Below, in pieces: positions 24,136 through 35,036 of a stretch of DNA of 64,000 bases. The stretch covers positions 1,047,080 through 1,111,079 of the forward strand of contig JAKMXF010000332.1 of assembly GCA_024704765.1 (NCBI GenBank). The letters run 5' to 3'. Source of the DNA: Oopsacas minuta (taxonomy: Eukaryota > Porifera > Hexactinellida > Lyssacinosida > Leucopsacidae). How positions within the stretch are numbered: position 1 is the first letter of the stretch; every line of letters starts with the position of its first letter. The notes beneath the pieces were generated by a model, which searched no databases, was not told the origin of the DNA, and worked only from the letters and a program-made list of their open reading frames with translations. A program made the translations under genes and the position numbers.

Positions 24136-26959
24136 GCCTGACGAACACATCTTTAACGTTGTCCTCAAAGCTAAATTTTCTTGAGAGTCTCTCACGGTAC
24201 AGCCTGACCAATTTATTACAAGATTCAAGGCCTTCTTCAGACAAATCTTCTAAGCCAAACCCCTCATTGTGATCTGCAATTCTTTGTGGTGCATGGGCTA
24301 GAAGTTTATGTAAAGTAGGGGTTACATGTCCCTGAAAAATTGATTAAAATGGATTCGTAAGTCTCTCGGCATACATTATCAAGGCCTTCAGTATCCACTT
24401 TCCTGTTGCTATTATACAATCTCAGGATAGCACTCAAATTATTAAAGATTGTAGTGACAACTTGATGTGTATCTTGAGGAACAACCGTCAATACTCAATA
24501 GAGAAAATCTTGCGCAGTATTATCGCCACGTGTGAAGCATCTCCGAACAATATTTCCAGTTGTGGTGGTTCCTCCTTGGACTGATGGTGTGTCAATGGAT
24601 ATACTAACATTTTCTTCAATAAGGCTAGTAATAAATTTCTTGGCCCCAAGAATTATTGGCGAAGTTGGTGACCATTTTTGAATAGCACCACACTGTAAAT
24701 GGCAAATCAATAATAGGAACCAACTAAATGTTCTCAGTATGCATGTAGAGGAGAAGCTGATATGATGTCTTTTTCTGAGATCGGTTTGTGTGTTAAATTG
24801 AATCTTTGATTTGTTGGCAAAGACAAAAATACTTCCTCATCAACCTCATCAAATACATCACGTGCATCACGGATAGTCCTATTTATGGGAAAGCCATTTT
24901 GAACTATGCTAATATCGTGTATCTGTTGGAACGTTGCAGTACACATTTGACAATTAGCACCACCAGCACCGCTTAAGATTTTTGCCATCTTTGTATCGAA
25001 ATGAGATCTAATGATCTTGACCTCTGCATTTCCGTTGTGTAAACACAAACCACTCTCTTCGATAGTTGAAGTTTCGTTATTTATTAATGAGTCCATCAAA
25101 AACTTGACACTCTCTTCATTTTCTGGTAGGGCTAAGAGGGCAACTGGTCGAGTGCAAAATGGCGAATTCGGATGATGAGGTTTCCATAGGATATGATCAT
25201 TTGCATTTATGATTGAGTTAACCTTGAAACCAAATAAAATGAAGGTTTTAGTCGAGAGGTCAGGGTTAGATATAGCTTGCTGGTAAACTCGATGACACCC
25301 AGATCCATCTAAGCCATCGGATACTCGAACTTTCAGCGGATAGACAAGGGTATCAGGACTTAAGTTAGATACAATTCGTTCAACTGTATGGGTGAGTAGT
25401 CTGGTGTAAGAAATACCTACTCGACATGGAAATTCTCTATGAATTATACGCACCTCATCCAGCAAATTAATTTGAGCCCGATGTTTAGCTACACTATGTA
25501 GCCTGGTAACTTGAGATCTTCAGATAGTAACGTACGCCGAAGTTCTAAATACTTTGTTTTACCGATCTCAAGCGAATCGAAAAGAAAGGCAGATTTATCA
25601 AGTGATAATTGTGGGTAGATAGGAGATGAGTTTCCCTTCTCGAGTATCTCTTTACAAACATTGGCACTATTCATGTCCTGCTCCTCATTGCAACAAAGTA
25701 GTAAGAGATAAGTTGCAAGAGTCTTTGGAGTTACATGCTCGTTTTCAGCGACTGATTCGAGGTGAGACTTAAGAGAAGAGAGCCGATTTCTCAAACCTTT
25801 GGTCGTTAAGTCAGCGAGCGATTTCTTTTTTGAAAGATTAAAGTCTTCTTCAAAGTTAATGGTTAATGAAGAAGAGGCACTTAACCTAGGCTCCTTTGGC
25901 AGAGGACAGAAGCAGATGGAATTCCAAGTATCAAGGCCCGAATATTTATGAAAAGAGGCTCTCTTTTTGAATATCATTGAACTTCAGAAGAAAGAAATTT
26001 GTTGATCTGGATCAAAACCATAAGTTGAAATATATTGGTCTGCGATTGAACGTGTGCTAAGTGATTTATGCTCACAATAAACCTGAAAAGCTTGAAGGTT
26101 GTTCATTTTCTAGGTAATTAATATATTATTTATTAACAATATTTTAAATGCAGAGCAAAAAGTAAGATTATATATATGCATGTTTGTTTTATAAGCTTAT
26201 AATATACATTCTGAAATCTAAGAATTAAGGAACTTTTGACGAAACTTTTTCTCTCAGTAGAAAAGTGTTGATTTTAAAAAGAATCTTTGTAAAAATACGT
26301 GATGAGAACATTTATTTATATTAATTACAAGCTGAAATTTGTAATTGCAAGCATAAAATTGTGAATAAATTTACGTTTTGATTATATCGCCAAGCAACCA
26401 TAATATTTATATAAATTTTGAAAAGAGAATTTTTTAAAATACTAGATCAATTCAAAAGTTCATGTGATTGAAACTATATTTGTGCGAATTTTCGGGAACC
26501 TGGAAATAGTTGTATTTTATATAGAATTAAAAATGCTATATTATACAACTCAGAAGACAACTTGACAGAACGCGATAGATGAAGTTATGAGACTTCGAAG
26601 TTGAGTGACGATAGGAATATCTAACAGAAAATTTATCAAATTATTTGAGCTATTTTAAGGATTTATTATTTGAAATCCGCTTACATAATCACTATAATAA
26701 GAGAGTAGTCGAAAATGCAATGGAATGAAGTCTTTGGAATGTATTACTTGCTTAGATACTGGAATTTAAGTTCATTGATATAAATGGTTATCTGTGGTTT
26801 TCAAGAATAATTTCTGAGCAAGAAATTGTAATGCTTATATACATTCCAGTTGTTCCTAAACTAAATGATGGATCATAACAATTTTAGACATTTCAAGTAA
26901 TTGGATATTTCTCTATCCAATGAACTTTAAATGGTTACTAAATATCGGATTGAAATTTT

Positions 26960-26988
26960 GGCCAATTTCCAGGGGGTGTGCCACTGTG
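26960..26988 (-). repeat. RSS-like terminus, gene 5' side
   Basis: Read inward, the end is CACAGTG then GCACACCCCCTGGAAATTGG, and an AAAA tract begins 22 bases after the heptamer. GAAAT-GG blocks also occur at the other end but closer to the heptamer, so the two ends differ in spacing. Confidence 0.7.
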
Positions 26989-26993
26989 TGTCT

Positions 26994-28015
26994 AATGCAT
27001 GTAAAAATATTCAAAAAATTCAACATTTGGGAACATTGAATTTCTAACATTTTAAATAGCTGCTGCAAAGTGATCGCCGCTATGTCCCCAAGCTGTAAAC
27101 CCTTCAAATCACATCGAAATAAGATTTCGCTAGCATCGCAAGAATGTGTCCGGAATGTAATACATTCCATTTCCTAATTGAATCCTAACCAAATAGAGTT
27201 ACCTCTCTTTAGACGCGGTTATATGTCCACCTTCTAAATGCTCTTCAAACACGATTTTACTGGTTCGGGCCTTGTAACCTAAAATTTTCTCATAGGTTTT
27301 CACGTATTTCTTACAGATACATAAGGTCATCGTCTGTTTTTGCCAGAAATTTGTATAATAATTTGCAAAAAATATTTCGTTAAGATATATATCAGGTTAT
27401 TTAACCAAGTTTTACATGTTAATGTCATGTATAATTTGTTGCTTTAAATTGTCTATAACTAAATACGATGGCTAGTTACTTAAATATTCCTCTTTCGAAT
27501 GATGAATCTTCCATTGTCTATAAGCAAGTACTAATTTTCCATAATGCACAGAGGATAGTAGCATCCATTTCAGTCTTTTCTGGTCAGGTCTGGTTCGGGT
27601 CGAGATCCTGAAATTTAATCGGGTTCGAGTTCGATGTTGAACAGTTTGAATTTTCCAGTTGCATACTGTTATTTATAATTTTGTTAAAATTATTAATTGA
27701 CAATCTAGAAAGATTATATTGTTACAGAAGGATCAATTTCTCAAATGAACTCACTTCAAGGAATGTGATTGCATTATAAGAACATTTGAAGTTGAATTAT
27801 TTTCGACCAATAATGTAAGAACATACAGTCGAGACAAATTTTTACTCGGTTTTTCTGACTATTTATTAGTTTTCAAGGAATGTGGGATTTGCATACATTT
27901 CCACCAGTTTTCCTTACTAAATTTTCCTTCAAAAAGAAATTGTATGAGGGGACAACTTTACTTATATTTATAATACAAAACTATCTAATGAATGGACTAT
28001 TATAATTCAACACTA
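26994..28015. other. No gene recognised
   Basis: AT-rich intronic sequence. A minus-strand open frame at 26913-27170 crosses the transposon boundary, so I do not regard it as a gene. Confidence 0.5.
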
Positions 28016-28355
28016 ACGCGCTTCGCTTGTTAGGTCACTAAGTCATAGCTTAGTGCCTCATTTAAGCTTAAGTATTTCACAACTAATTTTCTTTCTACTT
28101 TGGTCGCTACGCGACGGAATATACTTGGCACTTTGTGTCTCGAATGTATGAAATAGCAAAAATTTTTATTTTTTCCATAGTTCAGCCAAATTCCATTTAA
28201 TGCCCTTCCGCTGTAATACTGGGAGTAACACGTGGCTTTTGGTTAGTTTCGAATTTCCGAGAAGGTGACCATGATGTCTTAATTTCGTCATTGGTGTGAA
28301 TTTTTGCCCGAGCCAGGCTGGAAATACCCCTTATGCCAAATGATCCCCATAAATA
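28016..28355 (+). repeat. Medium interspersed repeat, copy A
   Basis: It shares an ordered series of blocks with copies B (28405-28990) and C (57505-58080): CGCTTCGCTTGTTAGGT, CCATTTAATG, CTTYTGTGGTAAT-type, AATTTCGTCAT, GTGAATTTT and CCGAGCCAG...TATGCCA. It is non-coding. Copy A is shorter than B and C in the middle part. Confidence 0.7.
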
Positions 28356-28404
28356 CACACACATACACAATTACACATAGATTAATTGCGTTTAAATGGT
28401 ATAC

Positions 28405-28990
28405 TAGTGCACTTCGCTTTATAGGTACGTTCGTGTGACGGGCGGAACTATCCTTGATTTCTGTCCCTTACTTTAGCATAAGTATGGAGGGCTACATATG
28501 TTTGTACTTTTGGAACGCTACTCGGGATATACTCGCCACTACCTGCCTCGAAGTTAATTTTTGTGGGAATTTTAATTTTAATTTTAATTATTTATGGTCC
28601 ATCCGAATTCCATTTAATGGCCTTCTGTGGTAATATTGGAGCTCTTAGGTCGCTTTGGTTGGTAGCCTCGGCACTTCGTACCTCGTGTATTAATAAATTC
28701 TCAAACTTTTCGAAATTTGGACAGTCTCAATTTATGCACAGTCATGATGAGGTAATTATTTCATGATCGATTTGCGATTGTTCGAATCGATGGACATCAT
28801 TATTGACATTATATTTTGCATAATATGGGATACCTGTGATTCGAACTTTAAACTTCTATCATTTATATTGGCTGAGCAGTGTTCGAGAATCCAAAAGGTG
28901 ATGTCATAATTTCGTCATAGATGTGAATTTTCGTCCAAGACTAGAACTTGTCCGAGCCAGGCCCAAATTACCTCTGTATGCCAAAATTAT
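28405..28990 (+). repeat. Medium interspersed repeat, copy B
   Basis: This copy stands in direct orientation right behind copy A. It carries ACTTCGTACCTCGTGT, TTTTCGAAATTTGGA, GATTCGAACTTTAAACTTC and CATAATTTCGTCATAG, all found again in copy C. It is about 585 bp with no open frame of note. Confidence 0.75.
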
Positions 28991-29127
28991 GACAAAAACC
29001 GAAAGATAGTATCTATCTATAAGAAATACGTGAAATACTGATCAGAAAAATAGCTCGCGGGAGCCAATCTGGTAAAATCGTTTTAACGATCGTCTAGACT
29101 TTAGAGGGTTGATATGTATATAACTAG

Positions 29128-29498
29128 TAGGCCGGATCGAGAAAAGTATAAATCGTTGGTTCGACTTCTACCTAAGGGAAAAGTTGCCTTTACCATTTTC
29201 TAGGAAAATGCGAGACTTAAATTTGAAAAATATTTCGATTTGACCCTTGCGGTTTTATATTTTTGCTGTGTCACTTTCGCAAAATTGATTTTATATTGTC
29301 CGAATTTTCAAATTCCTTTGACTTAGCCCCTTTATATATATTATTTGGTAATAGTAAGTCGCATATTTGCTATTGAATGGTATATTAATCGAATTTTATG
29401 TCCAAGGATACTCGAGTTATCAAGATTTCTTTTGCATATTCTATCATACCCTAATATTATTACCCACCCCCCCTTTTTTTCCGATTATTTGAAAATTA
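29128..29498 (+). repeat. Left long terminal inverted repeat
   Basis: A 371-bp arm pairing with 31955-32324 in reverse orientation. It ends internally just after CCGATTATTTGAAAATT, where the two arms stop matching. It contains a run of C followed by a run of T near 29466-29480. Confidence 0.95.
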
Positions 29499-29552
29499 TT
29501 AGCTTTTTTATCTATCGTGGTATGTGATTCAATTATGTTATATCAAGTATAT

Positions 29553-31715
29553 TTAACATGCATAATCTTTCTTTGACTCAAATGCGGGCATTTTTTCTCT
29601 TGATGTTAGGGTTGAAAGAATTAATCCATGTCTCGCATCTTCTCCTGTTACTGAACACGAACTTTTAGTGACTAATTGAATAGTTCTTTCAACAGCTTGT
29701 GTATGACATGGATATGCTGGAATTTCTAGTGGAGTACGTACACAATTAATTAGTACTTCTTTTGAGAGGTATCTTGTAAAAGGCGGTTCTGTGATAAAAG
29801 AGGTTTCCCAATCAATCATATCCACATATGTTTCAGCAGTGAACCTAATTGAAGGAAGATTAAATGGGCGAATTTCAATCGGTCTAAATGATGAACTGTT
29901 AATTCGGATATCTAAAATAGTCTTCACTGCCTTTTGTCTAATTTGTTCATCATTATCTGCAAGCATCGATAACAGGAGATTTTCTGGATGACAAAAATAT
30001 GAGTTTCTCTGTATCACATCGCAAATTACTTCTTGGTCAGACTCCGGTAGATCTCGTAGCAAAGATATCGCAAAAAACATATTTTTAGGTCCATCTGTGC
30101 AAATCGGGTTGCTCTTGATTCTAAACCAAACTGGTGCATAATAATTGACAAGTCGAGATAATTCAGGTGTGGGATGTATCGTAGAAATGTACGACCTAAG
30201 TAATCTGTTGGCCAGTGTTGTCCATCTAGCATGATGTAAAGGACCAGGTTGCATCGATGCCAGTTCAGATGAGCAAATACCAGTCTGAACTGCATGGCAG
30301 ATATTATATAGATATTTCTGATCTTTATTTAAATTCTTGAGACTATCGCAATCAATAAGTTGAGTTTTACCGCATAAAGGATGATACGCTGCAATTGGTT
30401 TGCAAGTAAAATCACAATTAAGTTCTTTACCAATTACTCCTTTAAAAGAATTGGGTCCACTGGTTTTTCCATCTATTATTTGAAAGAGATGCCTCAATGG
30501 AAGTTCATTACCATGTAATTGGCAAATAAACCAGTGGAGTGGTTTTGTGAACTCTAGTTCAGGTAATCTAATACACCCATTGTAGATTCCAGTGTTAACA
30601 CGAGCTCCATCAGCTCCAACCGCCATTAAATTTGAATTACGCTCCCTGCAAAGATCAGTCAATTCCTTTGCTATATCTTTGGCTTTACCAGAACTTGGTG
30701 TTATATGGGCAACATACTGATTCCCCGGTTCAGATAAGACAGTATAATGTTCTTCATTTGCAGTATCCTGATGCAAATGTCCATCTTCTCTTTCTACCAG
30801 TACTCGAGTTTGATCTTTACGGCCATCAAAATATATTGCAGATATATCATTGATAGTTTCGTGAGCCTCATTAGCCAATTCCTTTCTCACAGAGAATCTA
30901 GATCTACGGACTTTGTTTCTATCAATAATTTGACTATCTTCTTCCTGTGTGATAATACCGTAATCCTGCAGTACTGCGTTAGCTATAGCTGCGCCTGCCC
31001 GATCGCTAATTTGATATCTATCACACATTATGGCTAAATTTCGTAATTGATTATGATTACGTGTATACTTGTGAGTATTAGATGTACTCGAGTCAAAAGA
31101 TTCAAACTCTTCAAAGTCACATTCTATAAATTCTTGCGAAGGTTGAACTGCATGTAATCTCTTCATTTCCCTTTCTTCTCTTTCATATTGTGCCTCTTTT
31201 CTTTTTTGTTTAACAAAATTTTTAGAGGTTGTCATGCAATCCAAGCTGGATATAAATAATTTTCGAGCGTTTCGCTGATCAAAGAGAAATGGCCACTCAC
31301 GGCGTGGTATCTTTTTATCGAGAGAGCAAAAACATTTACCTTCCTGAATTAGGCATTTGCAACTTGAGACATCGAACAAGACATTGAGTTCGGAAATAAT
31401 AGGCTGTATACGGTCAGGTTGTTGCTTGTTTTGGATACTTTTTCCGTAGTATTTAGCTTTCTCAATAATATCAGAATTGATGTACTGTTTTATTTTGAGC
31501 TCTGATATAGTGGGTATGGAAGCCAAATTATAGATACGCACTAATACTTCAGTTAGTTCTTTCGCTATATCATCTCTAGTTGATTTAGAATCTTCATTTC
31601 TAAGCATTCTATAATGATTGTATAGATCTAGTTTTGTTGGAAGTTGATTTTCTGGAATGGGTCCTGGATAGCCAAAAATAGGATGAAATACTTTACTACG
31701 CGTGTTTTCTGCCAT
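29553..31715 (-). CDS. Intact 720-aa putative transposase, CHTQxVER family
   Basis: The gene runs without interruption from ATG at 31715 to TAA at 29553. Residues 118-150 contain a Cys-rich piece (CKCLIQEGKCFC) followed by FLFDQRNARKLFI. A charged Lys/Arg/Glu helix lies near 165-190. Candidate catalytic acids are D297 in AIYFDGRKDQT, D369 in AVGADGARVNTG, and E676 in PCHTQAVERTIQLVT. LHWFICQLHGNELPLRHLF and DGKTSGP lie between them (about 393-420). I recognise this motif set from uncharacterised, repeated arthropod proteins. The arrangement of two Asp and a late Glu inside a TIR/TSD-flanked element supports a DDE transposase, but the catalytic assignment is inference. It is the only intact transposase in the window. 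Confidence 0.9.
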   Translation of the reverse strand: MAENTRSKVFHPIFGYPGPIPENQLPTKLDLYNHYRMLRNEDSKSTRDDIAKELTEVLVRIYNLASIPTISELKIKQYINSDIIEKAKYYGKSIQNKQQPDRIQPIISELNVLFDVSSCKCLIQEGKCFCSLDKKIPRREWPFLFDQRNARKLFISSLDCMTTSKNFVKQKRKEAQYEREEREMKRLHAVQPSQEFIECDFEEFESFDSSTSNTHKYTRNHNQLRNLAIMCDRYQISDRAGAAIANAVLQDYGIITQEEDSQIIDRNKVRRSRFSVRKELANEAHETINDISAIYFDGRKDQTRVLVEREDGHLHQDTANEEHYTVLSEPGNQYVAHITPSSGKAKDIAKELTDLCRERNSNLMAVGADGARVNTGIYNGCIRLPELEFTKPLHWFICQLHGNELPLRHLFQIIDGKTSGPNSFKGVIGKELNCDFTCKPIAAYHPLCGKTQLIDCDSLKNLNKDQKYLYNICHAVQTGICSSELASMQPGPLHHARWTTLANRLLRSYISTIHPTPELSRLVNYYAPVWFRIKSNPICTDGPKNMFFAISLLRDLPESDQEVICDVIQRNSYFCHPENLLLSMLADNDEQIRQKAVKTILDIRINSSSFRPIEIRPFNLPSIRFTAETYVDMIDWETSFITEPPFTRYLSKEVLINCVRTPLEIPAYPCHTQAVERTIQLVTKSSCSVTGEDARHGLILSTLTSREKMPAFESKKDYAC

Positions 31716-31954
31716 TTCAAAAATAAATATATTTTAGGAATATAATCACTCAATAATATGAATGATTTGATCGAGCATTGATATAGATACTATAATTGAC
31801 CATAAATTCTATGCTAGATAAATGGTAACTAAGTTAGAACAAGAGATAAGGAATGTTGGTAAAATTTCTTTGTGGTAACCTATTGAGGAATTTGGATCTA
31901 GATAAAGAAATATACTAAGTTTGGTGATTATATAAAATTTTACTAAGAATATAG

Positions 31955-32324
31955 AATTTTCAAATAATCGGAAAAAAAGGGGGGTGGGTAATAATATTAG
32001 GGTATGATAGAATATGCAAAAGAAATCTTGATAACTTGAGTATCCTTGGACATAGAAATTCGATTAATATACCATTCAATAGCAAATATGCGACTTACTA
32101 TTACCAAATAATATATATAAAGGGGCTAAGTCAAAGGAATTTGAAAATTCGGACAATATAAAATCAATTTTGCGAAAGTGACACAGCAAAAATATAAAAC
32201 CGCAAGGGTCAAATCGAAATATTTTTCAAATTTAAGTCTCGCATTTTCCTAGAAAATGGTAAAGGCAACTTTTCCCTTAGGTAGAAGTTGAACCGACGAT
32301 TTATACTTTTCTCGATCCGGCCTA
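31955..32324 (-). repeat. Right long terminal inverted repeat
   Basis: Reverse-complement partner of 29128-29498. It starts about 240 bp upstream of the start codon of the 720-aa protein, so it probably lies next to the element's promoter. Confidence 0.95.
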
Positions 32325-32332
32325 ATAACTAG

Positions 32333-35036
32333 GCTCAGCTCGCTTAGCAGCGTCGAAAGAGCGGTTACTCTTTCGGTCAGGACACAATTTCAGAATTGGA
32401 TGTTACATTCTTGACCCATTCCTGCGTTGCTAATGAAAGGGTCAAGTGAGCATTCTAATTGTTGGAAATTTCATTCAAGTACGAATCTGGTTGTTGTAAG
32501 TTGACTCGAGGATGCAGTGGCGATTCCATAACTGTAGCTGTTGAAAATTCCAGAGAACACTGTTTCCCAGGCCATTTTCTGGTTGCACTTCGCGTACCCA
32601 GGTATGCATGATTTTGGGAAATATTTATGAGCGTGCTCGAAATCTGACCATTATCAGGAGGAAAGGCTAGGCCCCTTGAGCCTCAAGCCAATGGTGGGCT
32701 GTCCCCCTCGTGATTCCCCACAATTACTTTGTTTATACTCAGTTCAGGCAACAGTACTGTAACCTCAGCCAATTTTATATCTTAGTGCTAATTTTGTACT
32801 TTAGTTTTGTTATGATTCATTACAATATTCTAAGATTGCTATTAGAATGCTATATAATTTGTTGGCCTACACTTAGAGAATAATTATCTAGATAATCCAC
32901 ATAATTTTATGAAGCTCTCGCCACTTGGGAATAATCTTTGTCGCCAATGATACTACTATCGATTTATAATTGTAGAAATATAATTGAGTACCCATGATTT
33001 ATATATTGTAAAAACTTGGTCAATATTATAAGAGAAATATGAGCTGAATTTTCGTAAATTCTCTAGACCTTCCCTGTATTTATAGAATAACAAAAAAAGT
33101 ACGTAATTGTATATGAAACGTAATTAAGAATTATAGTTCTCATTGTATAATTTATTCTAAGAAAAATTCTTAGGATTCGTGTATAATTCTAAATTTTCGA
33201 ATTCTTAACGATTCTAATTAAAGTGACGTAATTACAGTCTATTATTAGCGCCTAAGGAAGTTACAATAATCCGCAACTAATGACTATTACTAACCATATG
33301 TATACACTTTGGTGCCTAATTTAAACCGAATCTCGAATCCTCGAATAGAACAGGTATCTTTGAATATTCATCTCAGAACAATCATAATCTTTGTTTATAT
33401 ACAAATTCAGCTGCTTATAACATTATTGAAACATTTTTTATTTCTTTTCCTACCAAGAGTATTAGCATTAATCAAGAACATTTGGTGTAACACTATATAC
33501 TTATTGAATGAACAAATATAATGGTATACTATTCATTTTACATTTCATAACACATTTTCTAATAGAGGTAATAAGCTATTAACTCATCCAAGGCCAAATA
33601 TCAAGAATTTTATTGAATTATAGACTCATACTTCCTTTCCTTCTTTAGCAATCTTTGTTAATTATGTAGTTTCTTGCTGTTCCTTAATAGTATTAGCTGT
33701 AAAGTGATAATTGGATATTAGTCTGCCTATCGCATTGCCTTATTAGGAAAGTCGAATTAAATTCCGCAGTAGTTCTTAAACTTATCTTTTAAGTTTTAGT
33801 ATAGTTTCATATTCTATATTCTTATCCATAGTCCTAATATTGAATTATTACATTTTCTAAGGCTATGAGTGTACGTAATTTTTTCTTCATAACTCTCTTT
33901 ATTACGTATTATGCAGCCATATGTACTAGGACCCGTGACCTAAGTAACATAATGAATTGCGCAGCATGACTTACTTAAATTATACGGCTGAGTATGTCAC
34001 CGAGAAGTCCAACAGGAAATATGTTTTTGTCATATATCTCGAATATTATGTATTTAGAGTTCGGGTATGTATTAATGACTTTTGGGATTATGATATCGAA
34101 GTATGCATTTTAATTGTATAAAATATGATTTCTTATCATGCTGTTTTACAAGAGTTATTTTTAATGAAAATTCAGCTTTGGAACTGTTTAAACCATGTTC
34201 TCATTGTTTTTAGTGCTCGTCAGTTGTATATAATCGCAAAGGCGAATAGTTTATTTGAAAATAATGGTTCATGTGAATGGAATTGAGCACATTCCTATGT
34301 TGCTAAGGAAATCTTTTTCCTTTTGTTAAGCTATAACTAAAAAAATTTGAGTGTTATGCCTTTAACCTTAATGCAAGTAAGCCGTAATGGTCACCTTCTT
34401 ATTCACTATTATTATAGTTCATTTTGTTTTTACCTTTTAGATATTTTATATTTGCTATATAGATTGTAGTCCACTGTGGGCAAATATTATATCCTCAAAT
34501 AATAGAAAAATTCATTGAATTCTATTTACCTTAGTTTAAAACTCAGAAACCAAGTAATTGAATTTGTACTACCTCTAGTTATAGAATGCCTCGTTTTATG
34601 AACTAAGGACATACTTTCCAATTTTCGAATAATTTTGCAGTTACATAATTGTCATCTTTCTACTTCAGAATCTTGTATCGAAATACATAGTGATTATTAA
34701 TTCGTTATGGCATATTATTCTGTATGTATTCTACATATATAACTTAAATGTAGAAAGTAATTTATGATTATATTCACTAAATATTTTGGTTTGTGACCTA
34801 AGGACTTTACTCAAGATCGGAAGAATTATTTTGCCAATTTAGTCCAAAGAGTTTTAGTGAGCAGTCGTGAGCATAATTTTTCTATTTTATGAGCTAGCTT
34901 TAATTTACGATACTCTCCAGACCCCCAAGCCTCCCAAAATTCTAGTATTCCATTTGCTATTGACAACCTCAGAATAATTCATAAAAGTATGAGAATTTAT
35001 GTACAATTTTTTCTTCTATATTGTGTACAACTTAGA
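32333..35036. other. No gene recognised
   Basis: AT-rich sequence with a slightly GC-richer block at 32335-32700. The 5' end of the second RAG1/Transib-like copy should lie near 34.0-34.2 kb if its leader matches copy 1, but no CACAGTG terminus was found there. Confidence 0.5.

Larger units (their letters stand above)
20601..26106 (-). pseudogene. RAG1/Transib-like transposase, split by P-like element
   Basis: The gene reads from ATG at 26106 to TAG at 20601, skipping 20739-24135 and one 7-bp duplicate. Motifs follow the RAG1 core order. SDGLDGSGCHRVY holds the first catalytic Asp. FDTKMAKILSGAGGANCQMC holds the second Asp and the CxxC zinc ligands. GGTTTTGNIVRR follows, then LHKLLAH, the H-x4-H zinc ligands as in RAG1. 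LSEEGLESCNKLVR holds the catalytic Glu, and ISQSDPILASFR matches the Transib C-terminal SDP motif. Inactivating changes seen are in-frame TGA codons near 25985 and 24492, plus frame changes near 25490, 24735 and 24330. The GGTT-GN-RR block and SDP motif favour Transib over vertebrate RAG1; the zinc and active-site pattern is shared by both. Confidence 0.88.
20267..26988 (-). mobile_element. RAG1/Transib-superfamily transposon with RSS-like ends
   Basis: Both ends begin CACAGTGGCAC, and the element is flanked by the exact 5-bp direct repeat TGTCT (20262-20266 and 26989-26993). A 5-bp duplication is the hallmark of Transib and RAG-like transposition, and CACAGTG is the heptamer of vertebrate V(D)J recombination signals. 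The element carries a minus-strand RAG1/Transib-type transposase gene. A P-superfamily element (20739-24135) is nested inside it; without that insert and its duplicated 7 bp the element would be about 3.3 kb. No RAG2-like gene is visible. The roughly 880 bp between the start codon and the 26988 end have no gene. Confidence 0.92.
29128..32324 (-). mobile_element. Young DNA transposon with 370-bp TIRs, superfamily unassigned
   Basis: The terminal inverted repeats are 29128-29498 and 31955-32324. They differ at only about five positions (such as CGTTGG against CGTCGG, and one base in the C-run), so they are about 98-99% identical. They begin TAGGCCGGATCGAG. The flanking direct repeat ATAACTAG is exact (29120-29127 and 32325-32332), an 8-bp duplication. 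The interior holds one intact 720-codon gene. Near-identical TIRs, an exact duplication and an intact gene together indicate recent transposition. The 8-bp duplication fits hAT, P, Merlin, Novosib or Sola1, and I cannot choose among them from motifs. Confidence 0.95.

Noticed and set aside
26913-27170. Minus-strand 85-codon open frame
   Set aside because: It crosses the right boundary and duplication of the RAG1/Transib-like element, so it cannot be an old conserved gene.
34465-34480. CCACTGTG as a possible end of the second RAG1/Transib-like copy
   Set aside because: It has the wrong orientation for the 5' end of a + strand copy, and no matching duplication or partner end was found.
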